Below are positions 45,299-52,908 of a stretch of DNA of 64,000 nucleotides, one piece after another. How positions within the stretch are numbered: position 1 is the first letter of the stretch; every line of letters starts with the position of its first letter. Under the pieces are notes generated by a model. The model worked only from the letters and a program-made list of their open reading frames with translations, was not told where the DNA came from and searched no databases. This DNA comes from Pandoraea sp. Its GTDB lineage: Bacteria; Pseudomonadota; Gammaproteobacteria; Burkholderiales; Burkholderiaceae. The DNA is taken from assembly GCF_004297875.1 (NCBI RefSeq), contig NZ_SCSK01000063.1, positions 1-64,000 on the forward strand, read 5' to 3'. The translations under genes were made by a program, and so were the position numbers.

Positions 45299-45734
45299 AC
45301 TATCCTGTAAATTCAGTGCACAAGCGGGCTTGCCTGAAGCGCTTGTTGACTTGCCGAGAATTTAACAAAATTTACATTTCGCAACAATTACAAGTGCTGA
45401 AATTCTTGATAAATGACAGGTTTTCTCTTTGTCTATTGATTTAAAAGGAAATTTTCAAAAAAGAGATACTTAAAAGAAGTAAAAAGATTTGAAATCCTTA
45501 AGTAACTTAGGGTATGTCCTAACCAATGCCGATCGAATTTCGCCAAAAAGCAACGCTCTCCGAATAAATATTTTTGCATTGATGCCGGTTGAGCAGAAAT
45601 TACCTGACGTCGAGACGGCTCGGACGACGAAGGAGGATCAGCGGCATGGGCACATCCGGAGGGTTTGTAAGAATTTGTAAGCTCGGTGGCGTCCGCGCCG
45701 CGTGAGAACCGGCGCGTCTGCCTTTGCGTGACGG
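45299..45734. other. AT-rich intergenic island
   Basis: 436 bases without a convincing gene. The stretch about 45355-45600 is strikingly A/T-rich against an otherwise G/C-rich window. It contains a dyad TTAGG-N6-CCTAA (45507-45511 / 45518-45522) preceded by CCTTAAG, and near the right end an 8-base direct repeat TTTGTAAG (45664-45671 and 45674-45681) with a 10-base period. A 63-codon open frame at 45489-45680 looks like chance. The region lies upstream of the sensorless kinase (reading left) and after the end of the TctE-like kinase. Confidence 0.7.
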
Positions 45735-47129
45735 CTAGGCGTGACGATCGGGCGTCGCGGCCAGCGGCAGCCGCACGCAAACCGCCAGGCCGATGCCGCC
45801 CGGGCCGGCGGCCAGTTCGATGGTGCCCTGACTGGCCGACACGATCTCCTTGACGATCGCCAGGCCCAGGCCGGTGCCTTCCTGCCCGGGCGCGGCATGG
45901 CGGTAGAAGCGCTCGAACACGCGGGCGCGCGCTTCGGCGAGGATGCCGGGGCCATTGTCCAGCACCACCAGTTCGGCGGCCTGCCCGCGCCGGTGCGCCG
46001 ATACGGTGACCTTGCCGCCCGACGGGATGTAGCGGATCGCGTTGTCGACCAGGTTCATGACCAGCGCGCTGCACAGCCCCGCGTTGCCGGTGACCCATAC
46101 CGGGGCCGCATCGGACTCGAATCCCAGATCGATGTCGCGTCGTTGCGCCAGGGCCGCGAGTTCCTCGAGCACGGTCGCGCCGACGGCTACCAGGTCAACG
46201 GGCTGGCGCAGTAGTGCGGCGGTATTGGCGGCTTCGGCCTGGGCGAGCAGCAGCAGTTTGTTGGTCAGATCGATCATGCTGCGGCTGCTGTTGTGCATCG
46301 CGTCGAGCACGTCGGCGACGGCGGCGCGATCGTCGAGCTGGGAGGCGAACTGGATTTGCGTATCGAGCAGGGTGAGCGGGGTGCGCAGCTGATGCGCGGC
46401 GTCGGCGATGAAGCGCTTTTGCGCGGCCACTTGCGTGTGCAGCCGCTGGATGCATAGATTGATCGCATCGACCACGGGGCGCAATTCGAGATGCAGGTCG
46501 CCCGCGCGAATCGGCGCGAGCTCCATCGGGTCGCGGCCGGCGACCTCGTCCTTGAGGCGAATGATCGGGCGCAGTTCCATCGTGAGGGCAATCACCGCCA
46601 GCAGCACCGTCAGCGCCAGCATGGCCACCTGACGATGCAAGGAGGGCCGCCACAGCGCGGCGAGCATGCGGTCGTGGCCGCGCCGCGTCTGCCCGACCAG
46701 AATGGCGACGCGGTGCGGCACGCCCGAGTCGTACATGGTGCGCACCGTTTTCGCCACGCGTATCGGCTGGCCGCCGAGCGTGGCGTTCTGGTAGGTTGGC
46801 GTGGCAGGCGAGAAGGGCGCACCCACCGGGAAGTCGGGGGTTCCGGCGAGCAGCCGGCCATGCTCGGTGATCACCTGGTAATAGACCTGGTCCTGGTCGG
46901 GGGAAGCAAACAACTCCAGCGCCGCGGGCGGCACGCTCACGTGCAGCGAGCCGTCGCTCCAGCCGAGCTGCCCGGCAATCACCTGGGCCGAGGTCGAGAG
47001 CGCCCGGTCCTGGATCAGGTCGGCGGTATTGCGCGCGCTGAGGTAGGCCAGCCAGGCGCTGACGCAAATGTACAGTGCGAGGGGAATCAGCAGCCACAAC
47101 ATCAGCCGCAGGCGCAGGCTCGAGATCAT
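45735..47129 (-). CDS. TctE-like sensor histidine kinase
   Basis: A 464-residue membrane sensor. It has a first membrane helix at about 7-30 (LMLWLLIPLALYICVSAWLA), a periplasmic domain of the 2CSK/TctE type, a second helix at about 167-184, and then HisKA with H246 in RFIADAAHQLRTPL and HATPase (VMNLVDNAIRYIP; VLDNGPGI; GTGLGLAIVKEIV). The start at 47129 overlaps the regulator stop (ATGA). It resembles kinases that watch organic acids beside their uptake systems. Divergence from an ABC importer suggests control of that importer. Confidence 0.92.
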   Translation of the reverse strand: MISSLRLRLMLWLLIPLALYICVSAWLAYLSARNTADLIQDRALSTSAQVIAGQLGWSDGSLHVSVPPAALELFASPDQDQVYYQVITEHGRLLAGTPDFPVGAPFSPATPTYQNATLGGQPIRVAKTVRTMYDSGVPHRVAILVGQTRRGHDRMLAALWRPSLHRQVAMLALTVLLAVIALTMELRPIIRLKDEVAGRDPMELAPIRAGDLHLELRPVVDAINLCIQRLHTQVAAQKRFIADAAHQLRTPLTLLDTQIQFASQLDDRAAVADVLDAMHNSSRSMIDLTNKLLLLAQAEAANTAALLRQPVDLVAVGATVLEELAALAQRRDIDLGFESDAAPVWVTGNAGLCSALVMNLVDNAIRYIPSGGKVTVSAHRRGQAAELVVLDNGPGILAEARARVFERFYRHAAPGQEGTGLGLAIVKEIVSASQGTIELAAGPGGIGLAVCVRLPLAATPDRHA

Positions 47130-47800
47130 TGCCGGTCTTTCGGGCGCAGCAGGTAGCCAAGGCCGCGCAGCGTCATGATGCCGGCCTGGCACGGCTCGAG
47201 CTTCTTGCGCAGGCGGTGCACGTAGATTTCGATGGCGTCCTCGCTGGGGTCGTCCTCCAGGCCGAACACGCCGTTCATCAGTGCGGTCTTCGAGATGGTC
47301 TTGCCCTGCTTGAGCATCAGGATTTCCAGCACGGCATGCTCGCGTGCCGGCAGCGCCAGCACGTTGCCGGCAATCGCGAACTGCCGTGTATGCGTGTTGT
47401 AGCTGAGGTCCGCGCAACTCATCTCGGCCGCCTTGTCGGGGGTTTGCCGGCGTACCAGCGCCTTGATGCGGGCCACCAGTTCGCGCACCTCGAAAGGCTT
47501 GACGAGGTAGTCGTCGGCGCCCACGCCCAGGCAATCGACTTTTTCGTCGACCGAGCCGCTGGCGGTGAGAATGATCACGGGGACGTTGTCGCGCCGCTCG
47601 CGCAACCGGCGCAACACGCTTTTGCCGCTCAGTTGCGGCAGCATCAGGTCGAGCAGCACGACGTCGTAGCGCTCGCTGTGCAGCAGGCGGTCGGCGGTGT
47701 CGCCGTCGCTGGCCGCGTCGACGGTGAACTTTTCCTCGCGCAGCATTCTGGTGAGCCAGTGCGCGAGCGGCAGGTTGTCTTCGATCAGAAGTAATTTCAT
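47126..47800 (-). CDS. OmpR/TctD-like response regulator
   Basis: A 224-residue regulator with a receiver domain (E8/D9, phospho-acceptor D51 in VVLLDLMLPQLSG, and YLVKPF) and an OmpR-type winged helix (NVLALPAREHAVLEILMLKQ; SEDAIEIYVHRLRKKLEP; ITLRGLGYLL-like end). The start at 47800 is chosen because the family begins MKLLLIED; an upstream GTG/ATG adds non-conserved residues. It overlaps the kinase by 4 bases. It diverges from the importer genes across 167 bases. Confidence 0.93.
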   Translation of the reverse strand: MKLLLIEDNLPLAHWLTRMLREEKFTVDAASDGDTADRLLHSERYDVVLLDLMLPQLSGKSVLRRLRERRDNVPVIILTASGSVDEKVDCLGVGADDYLVKPFEVRELVARIKALVRRQTPDKAAEMSCADLSYNTHTRQFAIAGNVLALPAREHAVLEILMLKQGKTISKTALMNGVFGLEDDPSEDAIEIYVHRLRKKLEPCQAGIMTLRGLGYLLRPKDRQ

Positions 47801-47967
47801 GGGCCTGAGCGGCTGGCGTGTTCCGCCAGGGTTTGTACGTGGCGCCTGCAAAAAGTCGGAGTTTAGAAAGCTGGATGAAAGTTGCGCGCGCCTAGAATCG
47901 CTTCGCAGTATCGCCTTTATTGTGAAGGCGGGTTCATTATCCCGAAAAAAACATAGGAGACAACACC

Positions 47968-49016
47968 ATGCGTGTTACGACTCGTTCTGGCCGGCCCCTG
48001 GTTCGTTCCCTGGTGGCGTCGAGCATTCTGGGCGCCCTGTTGAGCATGGGGATCGGCACGACACACGCCGCCGATGTCCCCAGGATTTCGATCATGGTGG
48101 GCGGTATCAACAAGCTGATTTATCTGCCGGCCGCACTGACTCAGCAACTGGGCTATTTCAAGGACGAGGGCTTGGACGTCGAGTTGCTGTCGCAGCCGGC
48201 GGGAGTCGACGCCGAAAATGAGTTGCTGGCTGGCGCGGTGCAAGGTGTGGTGGGCTTCTATGATCACCGATCGATCTGCAAAGCAAGGGCAAGGAGGTCG
48301 AGGCCATCGTGGTGTTCGGGCAGGTGCCCGGCGAGGTCGAGCTGGTGTCGTCGAGCGCGGCCGGCCAGATCAAGAGCATGGCCGACATCAAGGGCAAGAC
48401 GCTGGGCGTGACCGGCCTGGGCGCCTCGACGAACTTCCTGACGCAATTTCTGGCGGCCAAGAACGGTGTCAAATCGAGCGAGTTTTCGGTGCTGCCGGTC
48501 GGCGCGGGCAATACTTTCATCGCCGCCATGCAGCAAAAACGCATCGACGCCGGGATGACTTCCGAGCCGACCGCCTCGCGACTGATTTCGACCGGTCAGG
48601 CTTCGGTGCTGGTCGACATGCGGTCGATGGAGGGCACCCAGAAGGCGCTGGGCGGCGCCTACCCGGCGTCGAGTTTCTACGTCAACCGCGCCTGGGCTCA
48701 ATCGCACAAGGCGGTAGCGGCCAAGTTGGCCCGTGCATTCGTCAGGACGTTGAAGTTCATTCACACGCACACGCCCGAGCAGATTGCCGAGAAGATGCCG
48801 AAGGACTACTACGCCAACAACAAGGCGCTGTATCTGCAGGCGCTGACCAACTCGATGCCGATGTTCTCCCCCGACGGCAAAATGCCGGTCGGCGGTCCGG
48901 AAACGGTGCTCAAGGTGATGTCGTCGTTCAATCCGAACGTCAAAGGCAAGCATATCGACTTGTCGAAGACCTATACCAACGAGTTTGTCGATCAGGCGCT
49001 GCAGGCCAGCAAGTAA
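47968..49016 (+). pseudogene. NitT/TauT-type ABC substrate-binding protein, frameshifted
   Basis: The first frame (47968 to about 48267) encodes a signal peptide and the N-terminal lobe, VPRISIMVGGINKLIYLPAA and YFKDEGLDVELLSQPAGVDA. From about 48270 the protein continues in another frame: DLQSKGKEVEAIVVFGQVPG, then IKGKTLGVTGLGASTNFLTQ, to the stop at 49016. A single missing base just after the CAC at 48265-48267 would join the two into about 349 residues, the family length. No other damage is visible. Either a recent inactivating deletion, a reading error, or a phase-variable site could explain it. The substrate is unknown. Confidence 0.85.
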
Positions 49017-49122
49017 CAGACTTCGTGCGAGCCCCGGCACGAGATGCCGGGGATTGTCCTGGGTGCAGTGTGTGCGCATTGCACTGCGGGAGCGCTCGCG
49101 CTTCGTATTTGAAGGATTCCTT

Positions 49123-49920
49123 ATGAACCCATCCGTTTTACGCGACACGCCGGCGATCGAATTCAATCACGTGTCGTGCCGCTTCATCTCACCCGACGGC
49201 AAGGCGACCGTAGCGCTGCGCGACTTCACCATGAGCGTGGCGCGCGGCGAGTTCGTCGCGGTGGTGGGCCCGACCGGTTGCGGCAAGTCGACCACGTTGA
49301 GCCTGATCACCGGCCTGCTCAAGCCGACCGTCGGCGAGGTGCGCGTGATGGGCGTGCCGGTCAGCGGCATCGATCCGCGCATCGGCTTTGTGTTTCAGAA
49401 CGACGCCGTTTTTCCCTGGCGCAACGTGATCGACAACGTGGCCGCCGGGCCGATGTTTCGCGGGCAGTCGAAGCAGGCCGCGCACGAGTTGGCGCGCGAG
49501 TGGATACGTCGGGTCGGGCTCGACAAATTTGCGCATCATTACCCGCATCAGCTCTCGGGGGGCATGCGCAAGCGCGTGGCATTGGCGCAGACCTTCATCA
49601 ACCGGCCGGAGATCCTGCTGATGGACGAGCCGTTCAGCGCGCTGGACATGCAAACGCGCACGCTGATGCAGGACGAGCTGTTGCAGCTGTGGGCGGGCAA
49701 CGCCGGATCGGTGGTGTTCGTGACGCACGATCTCGAGGAGGCGATCGCCCTGGCCGACCGCGTATTCGTGCTCTCGGCGCGGCCGGCCACGCTCAAGCGC
49801 GTCTACAACATCGATCTGCCGCGCCCGCGCATCACTTCAGAGGTGCGCTACGAACAGCGGTTTATCGATCTCTCTCGCGAAATCTGGGCGGATTTGCGCG
49901 AGGAAGTCCAGATCGGTTGA
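49123..49920 (+). CDS. ABC transporter ATP-binding protein (NitT/TauT type)
   Basis: A 265-residue nucleotide-binding protein with Walker A VGPTGCGKSTT, Q-loop GFVFQNDAVFPWRNVIDN, signature QLSGGMRKRVALAQ, Walker B ILLMDEPFSALD and the H-loop VFVTHDLEEA. The wording FPWRNV and SGGMRKRVA is typical of SsuB/TauB-like ATPases. The ATG at 49123 follows GAAGGA by about six bases. It is 106 bases after the frameshifted binding-protein gene and 35 before the permease, so all three form one operon. Confidence 0.94.
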   Translation: MNPSVLRDTPAIEFNHVSCRFISPDGKATVALRDFTMSVARGEFVAVVGPTGCGKSTTLSLITGLLKPTVGEVRVMGVPVSGIDPRIGFVFQNDAVFPWRNVIDNVAAGPMFRGQSKQAAHELAREWIRRVGLDKFAHHYPHQLSGGMRKRVALAQTFINRPEILLMDEPFSALDMQTRTLMQDELLQLWAGNAGSVVFVTHDLEEAIALADRVFVLSARPATLKRVYNIDLPRPRITSEVRYEQRFIDLSREIWADLREEVQIG

Positions 49921-49955
49921 TCGATCAACTCCCAGCAATTGGCAAGGTAAACACC

Positions 49956-50810
49956 ATGAGTGAACAAGTGACGATGGACGGTTTCGACGACGTCAGCATG
50001 GCGCGCGAAGAGCAGCGGGCTCAGCGCAGGATTCGGCAGCGCTACTGGTTTGTGATTTTCCTGCGCGTCGCGATTCTGGTGGTGGCGCTGGGCGGCTGGG
50101 AGGTGGCAGCCGACATGAAATGGATCGATCCGTTCTTCTTTTCCCAACCGTCGCTGATCGTGGCGCAGATCTACGACTGGTTTGTCAACGGCACCTCGCA
50201 GGGGCCGTTGCTCACCCAGGTGCTGGTGACTCTGGAGGAGACTGCGTTGGGCTTCCTGATCGGCTCGGTCGCGGGCGTGATCTTCGGCATTGTGCTGGGG
50301 CGCAACAAGTTGCTGTCGGACGTCTTCAGTCTGTATATCCAGATCGCCAATTCGATCCCGCGCGTGGTGCTGGGCTCGATCTTCGTGATCGCCTTGGGCC
50401 TGGGCATGGCCTCGAAGGTGGCATTGGCCGTCGTGATGGTGTTCTTCGTGGTATTCGGCAATGCCTTCCAGGGGGTGCGCGAAGCCGACCGCTACATGAT
50501 CGCCAATGCGCAGATCCTGGGCGCGTCGCCGCGTCAATTGACCATGTCGGTGGTGATTCCGTCGGCGCTGAGCTGGATTCTGGCGAGCCTGCACGTGAGC
50601 TTCGGCTTCGCGCTGGTGGGCGCGGTCGTGGGCGAATTTCTCGGCTCGAAGCAGGGCATCGGCCTGCTGATCTCCACCGCGCAAGGCGCATTCAACGCCA
50701 GCGGCGTGTTCGCGGCGATGATCGTGCTGGCCGTGGTGGCGCTGGCCGCCGACTACCTGCTGACATCGCTCGAGAAGCGCCTGCTCAAGTGGCGTCCGGC
50801 GGCCTTCTGA
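49956..50810 (+). CDS. ABC transporter permease (NitT/TauT type)
   Basis: A 284-residue inner-membrane permease with about six membrane helices and the BPD_transp_1 EAA loop (EADRYMIANAQILGASPRQL). The N-terminal 30 residues are charged and cytoplasmic; a first helix covers FVIFLRVAILVVALGGWEVA. The start at 49956 gives a family-like length; a longer frame upstream is not conserved. It partners with the ATPase upstream. Candidate substrates include sulfonates, nitrate-like anions or pyrimidine precursors; the sequence does not decide. Confidence 0.93.
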   Translation: MSEQVTMDGFDDVSMAREEQRAQRRIRQRYWFVIFLRVAILVVALGGWEVAADMKWIDPFFFSQPSLIVAQIYDWFVNGTSQGPLLTQVLVTLEETALGFLIGSVAGVIFGIVLGRNKLLSDVFSLYIQIANSIPRVVLGSIFVIALGLGMASKVALAVVMVFFVVFGNAFQGVREADRYMIANAQILGASPRQLTMSVVIPSALSWILASLHVSFGFALVGAVVGEFLGSKQGIGLLISTAQGAFNASGVFAAMIVLAVVALAADYLLTSLEKRLLKWRPAAF

Positions 50811-50888
50811 GCCAAGGCCGCATCACGGCAATACCATCGACTCGTGGAACCAGGCGGTGGCGGCGCGCGAGGCGGCCGCCACCGTTGT

Positions 50889-51470
50889 TCACTCGACCTT
50901 GAGCCGGGTGATTTTCGTGCCCTCGATGCTGAGGTTGGCCATCAACCCCTGGTTGGTCATCACGATGACGTCGACCGGCGCGGTTGCGGTGTTCAGGTCG
51001 ACATTGCCGTTGGCACCGGCCTTGACGACGGCCACCGAGGCGTCGACGCCGGCGGTCCAGCCCTGGCTGCTGCGGAATTTATCCAGCGCGTCCTGCGTCA
51101 TGAACAGGAAGATGACGGCCTTGGATTGAGCACCGATTTGCAGTCCGAACGAGCCGGAGGCGGTGCTGTAGTAGCCGACCGTTCGGCCGCCCACGCGCAG
51201 CGCGCCTTCGCCGTATTGGGCGCCGACCATGAAGCCGGCAGCGAGCACCGACGGGAACACCAGCACGCCGCGTGCCTTGTCGACCAGTTCTCGCGAGCCG
51301 GGTACCGTCGTGTACAGGCGATTGAGCGTGGCGGTGGTGTCGGCATCGATTTGCCGGGTTTTGTCGGTGCTGGTGACGCTCGACATCGGGGTGGTGGTGC
51401 AGCCGGAGAGCACCAGAGTCGTTGCGCAAAGCGCGGCGGCTGACTTGACCAAAAACTCTCTTTTTTGCAT
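50889..51470 (-). CDS. SYLF/YSC84-domain lipoprotein
   Basis: A 193-residue protein with a lipoprotein signal peptide (lipobox LSGC, lipidated Cys24) and a SYLF (lipid-binding Ysc84) domain: RELVDKARGVLVFPSVLAAG, FMVGAQYGEGALRV, YYSTASGSFGLQIGAQSKAV and VDVIVMTNQGLMANLSIEGT. Such proteins are common in proteobacteria, probably in the periplasm or on the outer membrane; function is poorly known. The start at 51470 is set by the signal peptide and by GGAGAACG upstream. It is not in an obvious operon. Confidence 0.9.
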   Translation of the reverse strand: MQKREFLVKSAAALCATTLVLSGCTTTPMSSVTSTDKTRQIDADTTATLNRLYTTVPGSRELVDKARGVLVFPSVLAAGFMVGAQYGEGALRVGGRTVGYYSTASGSFGLQIGAQSKAVIFLFMTQDALDKFRSSQGWTAGVDASVAVVKAGANGNVDLNTATAPVDVIVMTNQGLMANLSIEGTKITRLKVE

Positions 51471-51690
51471 TTCGTTCTCCGCGACAGTTCGATGATATGG
51501 CCCGCGGCGATGGCGAAGCGCTCTGGCGTCGACATGCCGGCAGGTGTGGCGTGAATGTAGCGTTGCGGGATTTCTGGTCTGGTACTGCTGCATTTTTGCA
51601 AATGCGTGAATTCATTATGCGGGTAAATCCCTGCTTGTCAAGAATCGGAGTGCCGGAGATGTGCCGGGATTTTTTTCAATTTCACAAAAC

Positions 51691-51719
51691 TTGACACGCC
51701 ATTTATATGTTACTAACGT
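51691..51719 (+). promoter_or_regulatory. putative promoter of the Rrf2 gene
   Basis: TTGACA at 51691-51696 is a perfect -35 box; 17 bases on, TAACGT at 51714-51719 is a weak -10. The spacer contains ATATGTTAC, nearly the same as ATATGTAAC in the palindrome at 52188-52207, so Rrf2 may regulate its own gene here. Confidence 0.45.
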
Positions 51720-51741
51720 GGTCACACATTGGACTATCGCG

Positions 51742-52176
51742 ATGACTACCAGCAGCCGATTTGCCGTTGCCGTACATATTTTGACGCTGCTTGCCAGTGG
51801 CGATGGGCCTATCCCGTCGACGTTGATCGCCGGCAGCGTGGGCACCAATCCGGCATTGATTCGCCGGTTGATCTCGCGTTTGGCCGAGGCCGGTTTGGTG
51901 GCATCGGAGATGGGCTCGCAAGGCGGGGCTACGCTGGCCAGGCCTGCGGCGAAGATTACGCTGCTGGAGATCTTTCGCGCCGTCGAGTCGACCGATCTCA
52001 TCGCACTGCATCGCAGCGCGCCGAACCCGGCGTGCACGGTCGGCAAGGAAATCACCGGTGTATTGCAGCGGGTCGCTGAAAAAGCACAGGCAGCGATGGA
52101 TGGTGTGCTTGCGGATCTGACGATTGCCGACATGCTCTCGCAGGTCAAGGCGGCTGGCCGTCGGGGCCGGCGGTGA
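51742..52176 (+). CDS. Rrf2-family transcriptional regulator (YwnA-like)
   Basis: A 144-residue winged-helix regulator: SSRFAVAVHILTLLASGDGP, the helix-turn-helix around VGTNPALIRRLISRLAEAGL, and the wing SEMGSQGGATLARPAAKITL. The start at 51742 is preferred to an upstream GTG, since homologues begin close to this point. Only one cysteine is present (PACTVGKEI), so the three-Cys iron-sulfur site of IscR/NsrR is missing; it is nearer to YwnA-type members. It is followed by a palindromic operator and a NAD(P)-binding protein, the same pairing as ywnA-ywnB in Bacillus. Confidence 0.9.
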   Translation: MTTSSRFAVAVHILTLLASGDGPIPSTLIAGSVGTNPALIRRLISRLAEAGLVASEMGSQGGATLARPAAKITLLEIFRAVESTDLIALHRSAPNPACTVGKEITGVLQRVAEKAQAAMDGVLADLTIADMLSQVKAAGRRGRR

Positions 52177-52187
52177 ATTTTTTTAAT

Positions 52188-52207
52188 CCAATATGTAACC
52201 ATATTGG
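52188..52207 (+). promoter_or_regulatory. perfect palindromic operator, probably for the Rrf2 regulator
   Basis: CCAATATG-TAAC-CATATTGG: two 8-base arms, perfect, with a 4-base centre. It lies 11 bases after the Rrf2 stop and 60 bases before the next start, in an AT-rich stretch. A related half-site (ATATGTTAC) occurs in the promoter of the Rrf2 gene itself. This is the expected layout of a regulator controlling its own gene and its neighbour. Confidence 0.7.
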
Positions 52208-52267
52208 TTTCATATGGTGCCGAGCCCGAGGGCATTCGACTTTATTTGTATCGAGGAGGAATTCATC

Positions 52268-52879
52268 ATGAAAATCGCCCTGATTGGCGCAACCGGCAAC
52301 GTCGGACAACGGTTGACGGACGAAGCGCTGCGCCGTGGCCACACCGTGACGGCGATTTCCCGGCATGCGTCTCGATTGCCGGCAAGCCCGTCGTTGCTCG
52401 CGCGTGACGTTGACTTGCACGACAGTGCCGCGCTGGCCGAGGCGCTCGAGGGAAGTGACGTCGTGCTCAGCGCGGTGCGTTTTCAGGACGCGCCGGCGCC
52501 GGCTATTACCGGGCCGCTCAAGCGCGCGGGCGTCAAACGATTGCTCGTCGTGGGTGGTGCCGGCAGCCTCGAGGTCGCGCCAGGATTGCAACTGGCCGAT
52601 ACGCCGGAATTTCCCGACGCCTATAAGAAGGAGGCCCTGGCCGGGCGCGATTTTCTCAACGCGTTGCGGCAGGAACCCGAGCTGGACTGGACGTTTGTTT
52701 CGCCTTCCGCGTTGTTTGCACCCGGCGAGCGTACCGGTAACTTTCGGGTGGGGCAGGACACGCTGCTCAGCGATGCCCACGGAAAGAGCTGGATTTCGAT
52801 GGAGGATTTCGCGATTGCCTTGCTCGATGAAGTCGAGCGGCCGCGTCACAGCCGTCGCCGGTTTACGGTAGGTTATTGA
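52268..52879 (+). CDS. NAD(P)-binding oxidoreductase-like protein (NmrA/YwnB-like)
   Basis: A 203-residue Rossmann-fold protein. The dinucleotide motif is MKIALIGATGNVGQRLTDEA, followed by RGHTVTAISRHASRL, VLLSAVRF-like beta strand (SDVVLSAVRFQDAP) and RLLVVGGAGSLEVAPG. It belongs to the atypical short-chain NAD(P)H-binding group without an obvious catalytic Tyr-Lys pair. A GAGGAGG site lies before the ATG at 52268. Its gene follows the Rrf2 operator, so it is a likely Rrf2 target. The substrate is unknown. The prpF-like gene starts 29 bases later. Confidence 0.88.
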   Translation: MKIALIGATGNVGQRLTDEALRRGHTVTAISRHASRLPASPSLLARDVDLHDSAALAEALEGSDVVLSAVRFQDAPAPAITGPLKRAGVKRLLVVGGAGSLEVAPGLQLADTPEFPDAYKKEALAGRDFLNALRQEPELDWTFVSPSALFAPGERTGNFRVGQDTLLSDAHGKSWISMEDFAIALLDEVERPRHSRRRFTVGY

Positions 52880-52908
52880 ATTCATACCATCCGGACGCGA
52901 GGGCGGCC

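Noticed and set aside
45489..45680. A 63-codon open frame in the AT-rich island
   Set aside because: No ribosome site, no recognisable composition, and the frame crosses the dyad and the TTTGTAAG repeat region. Treated as chance.
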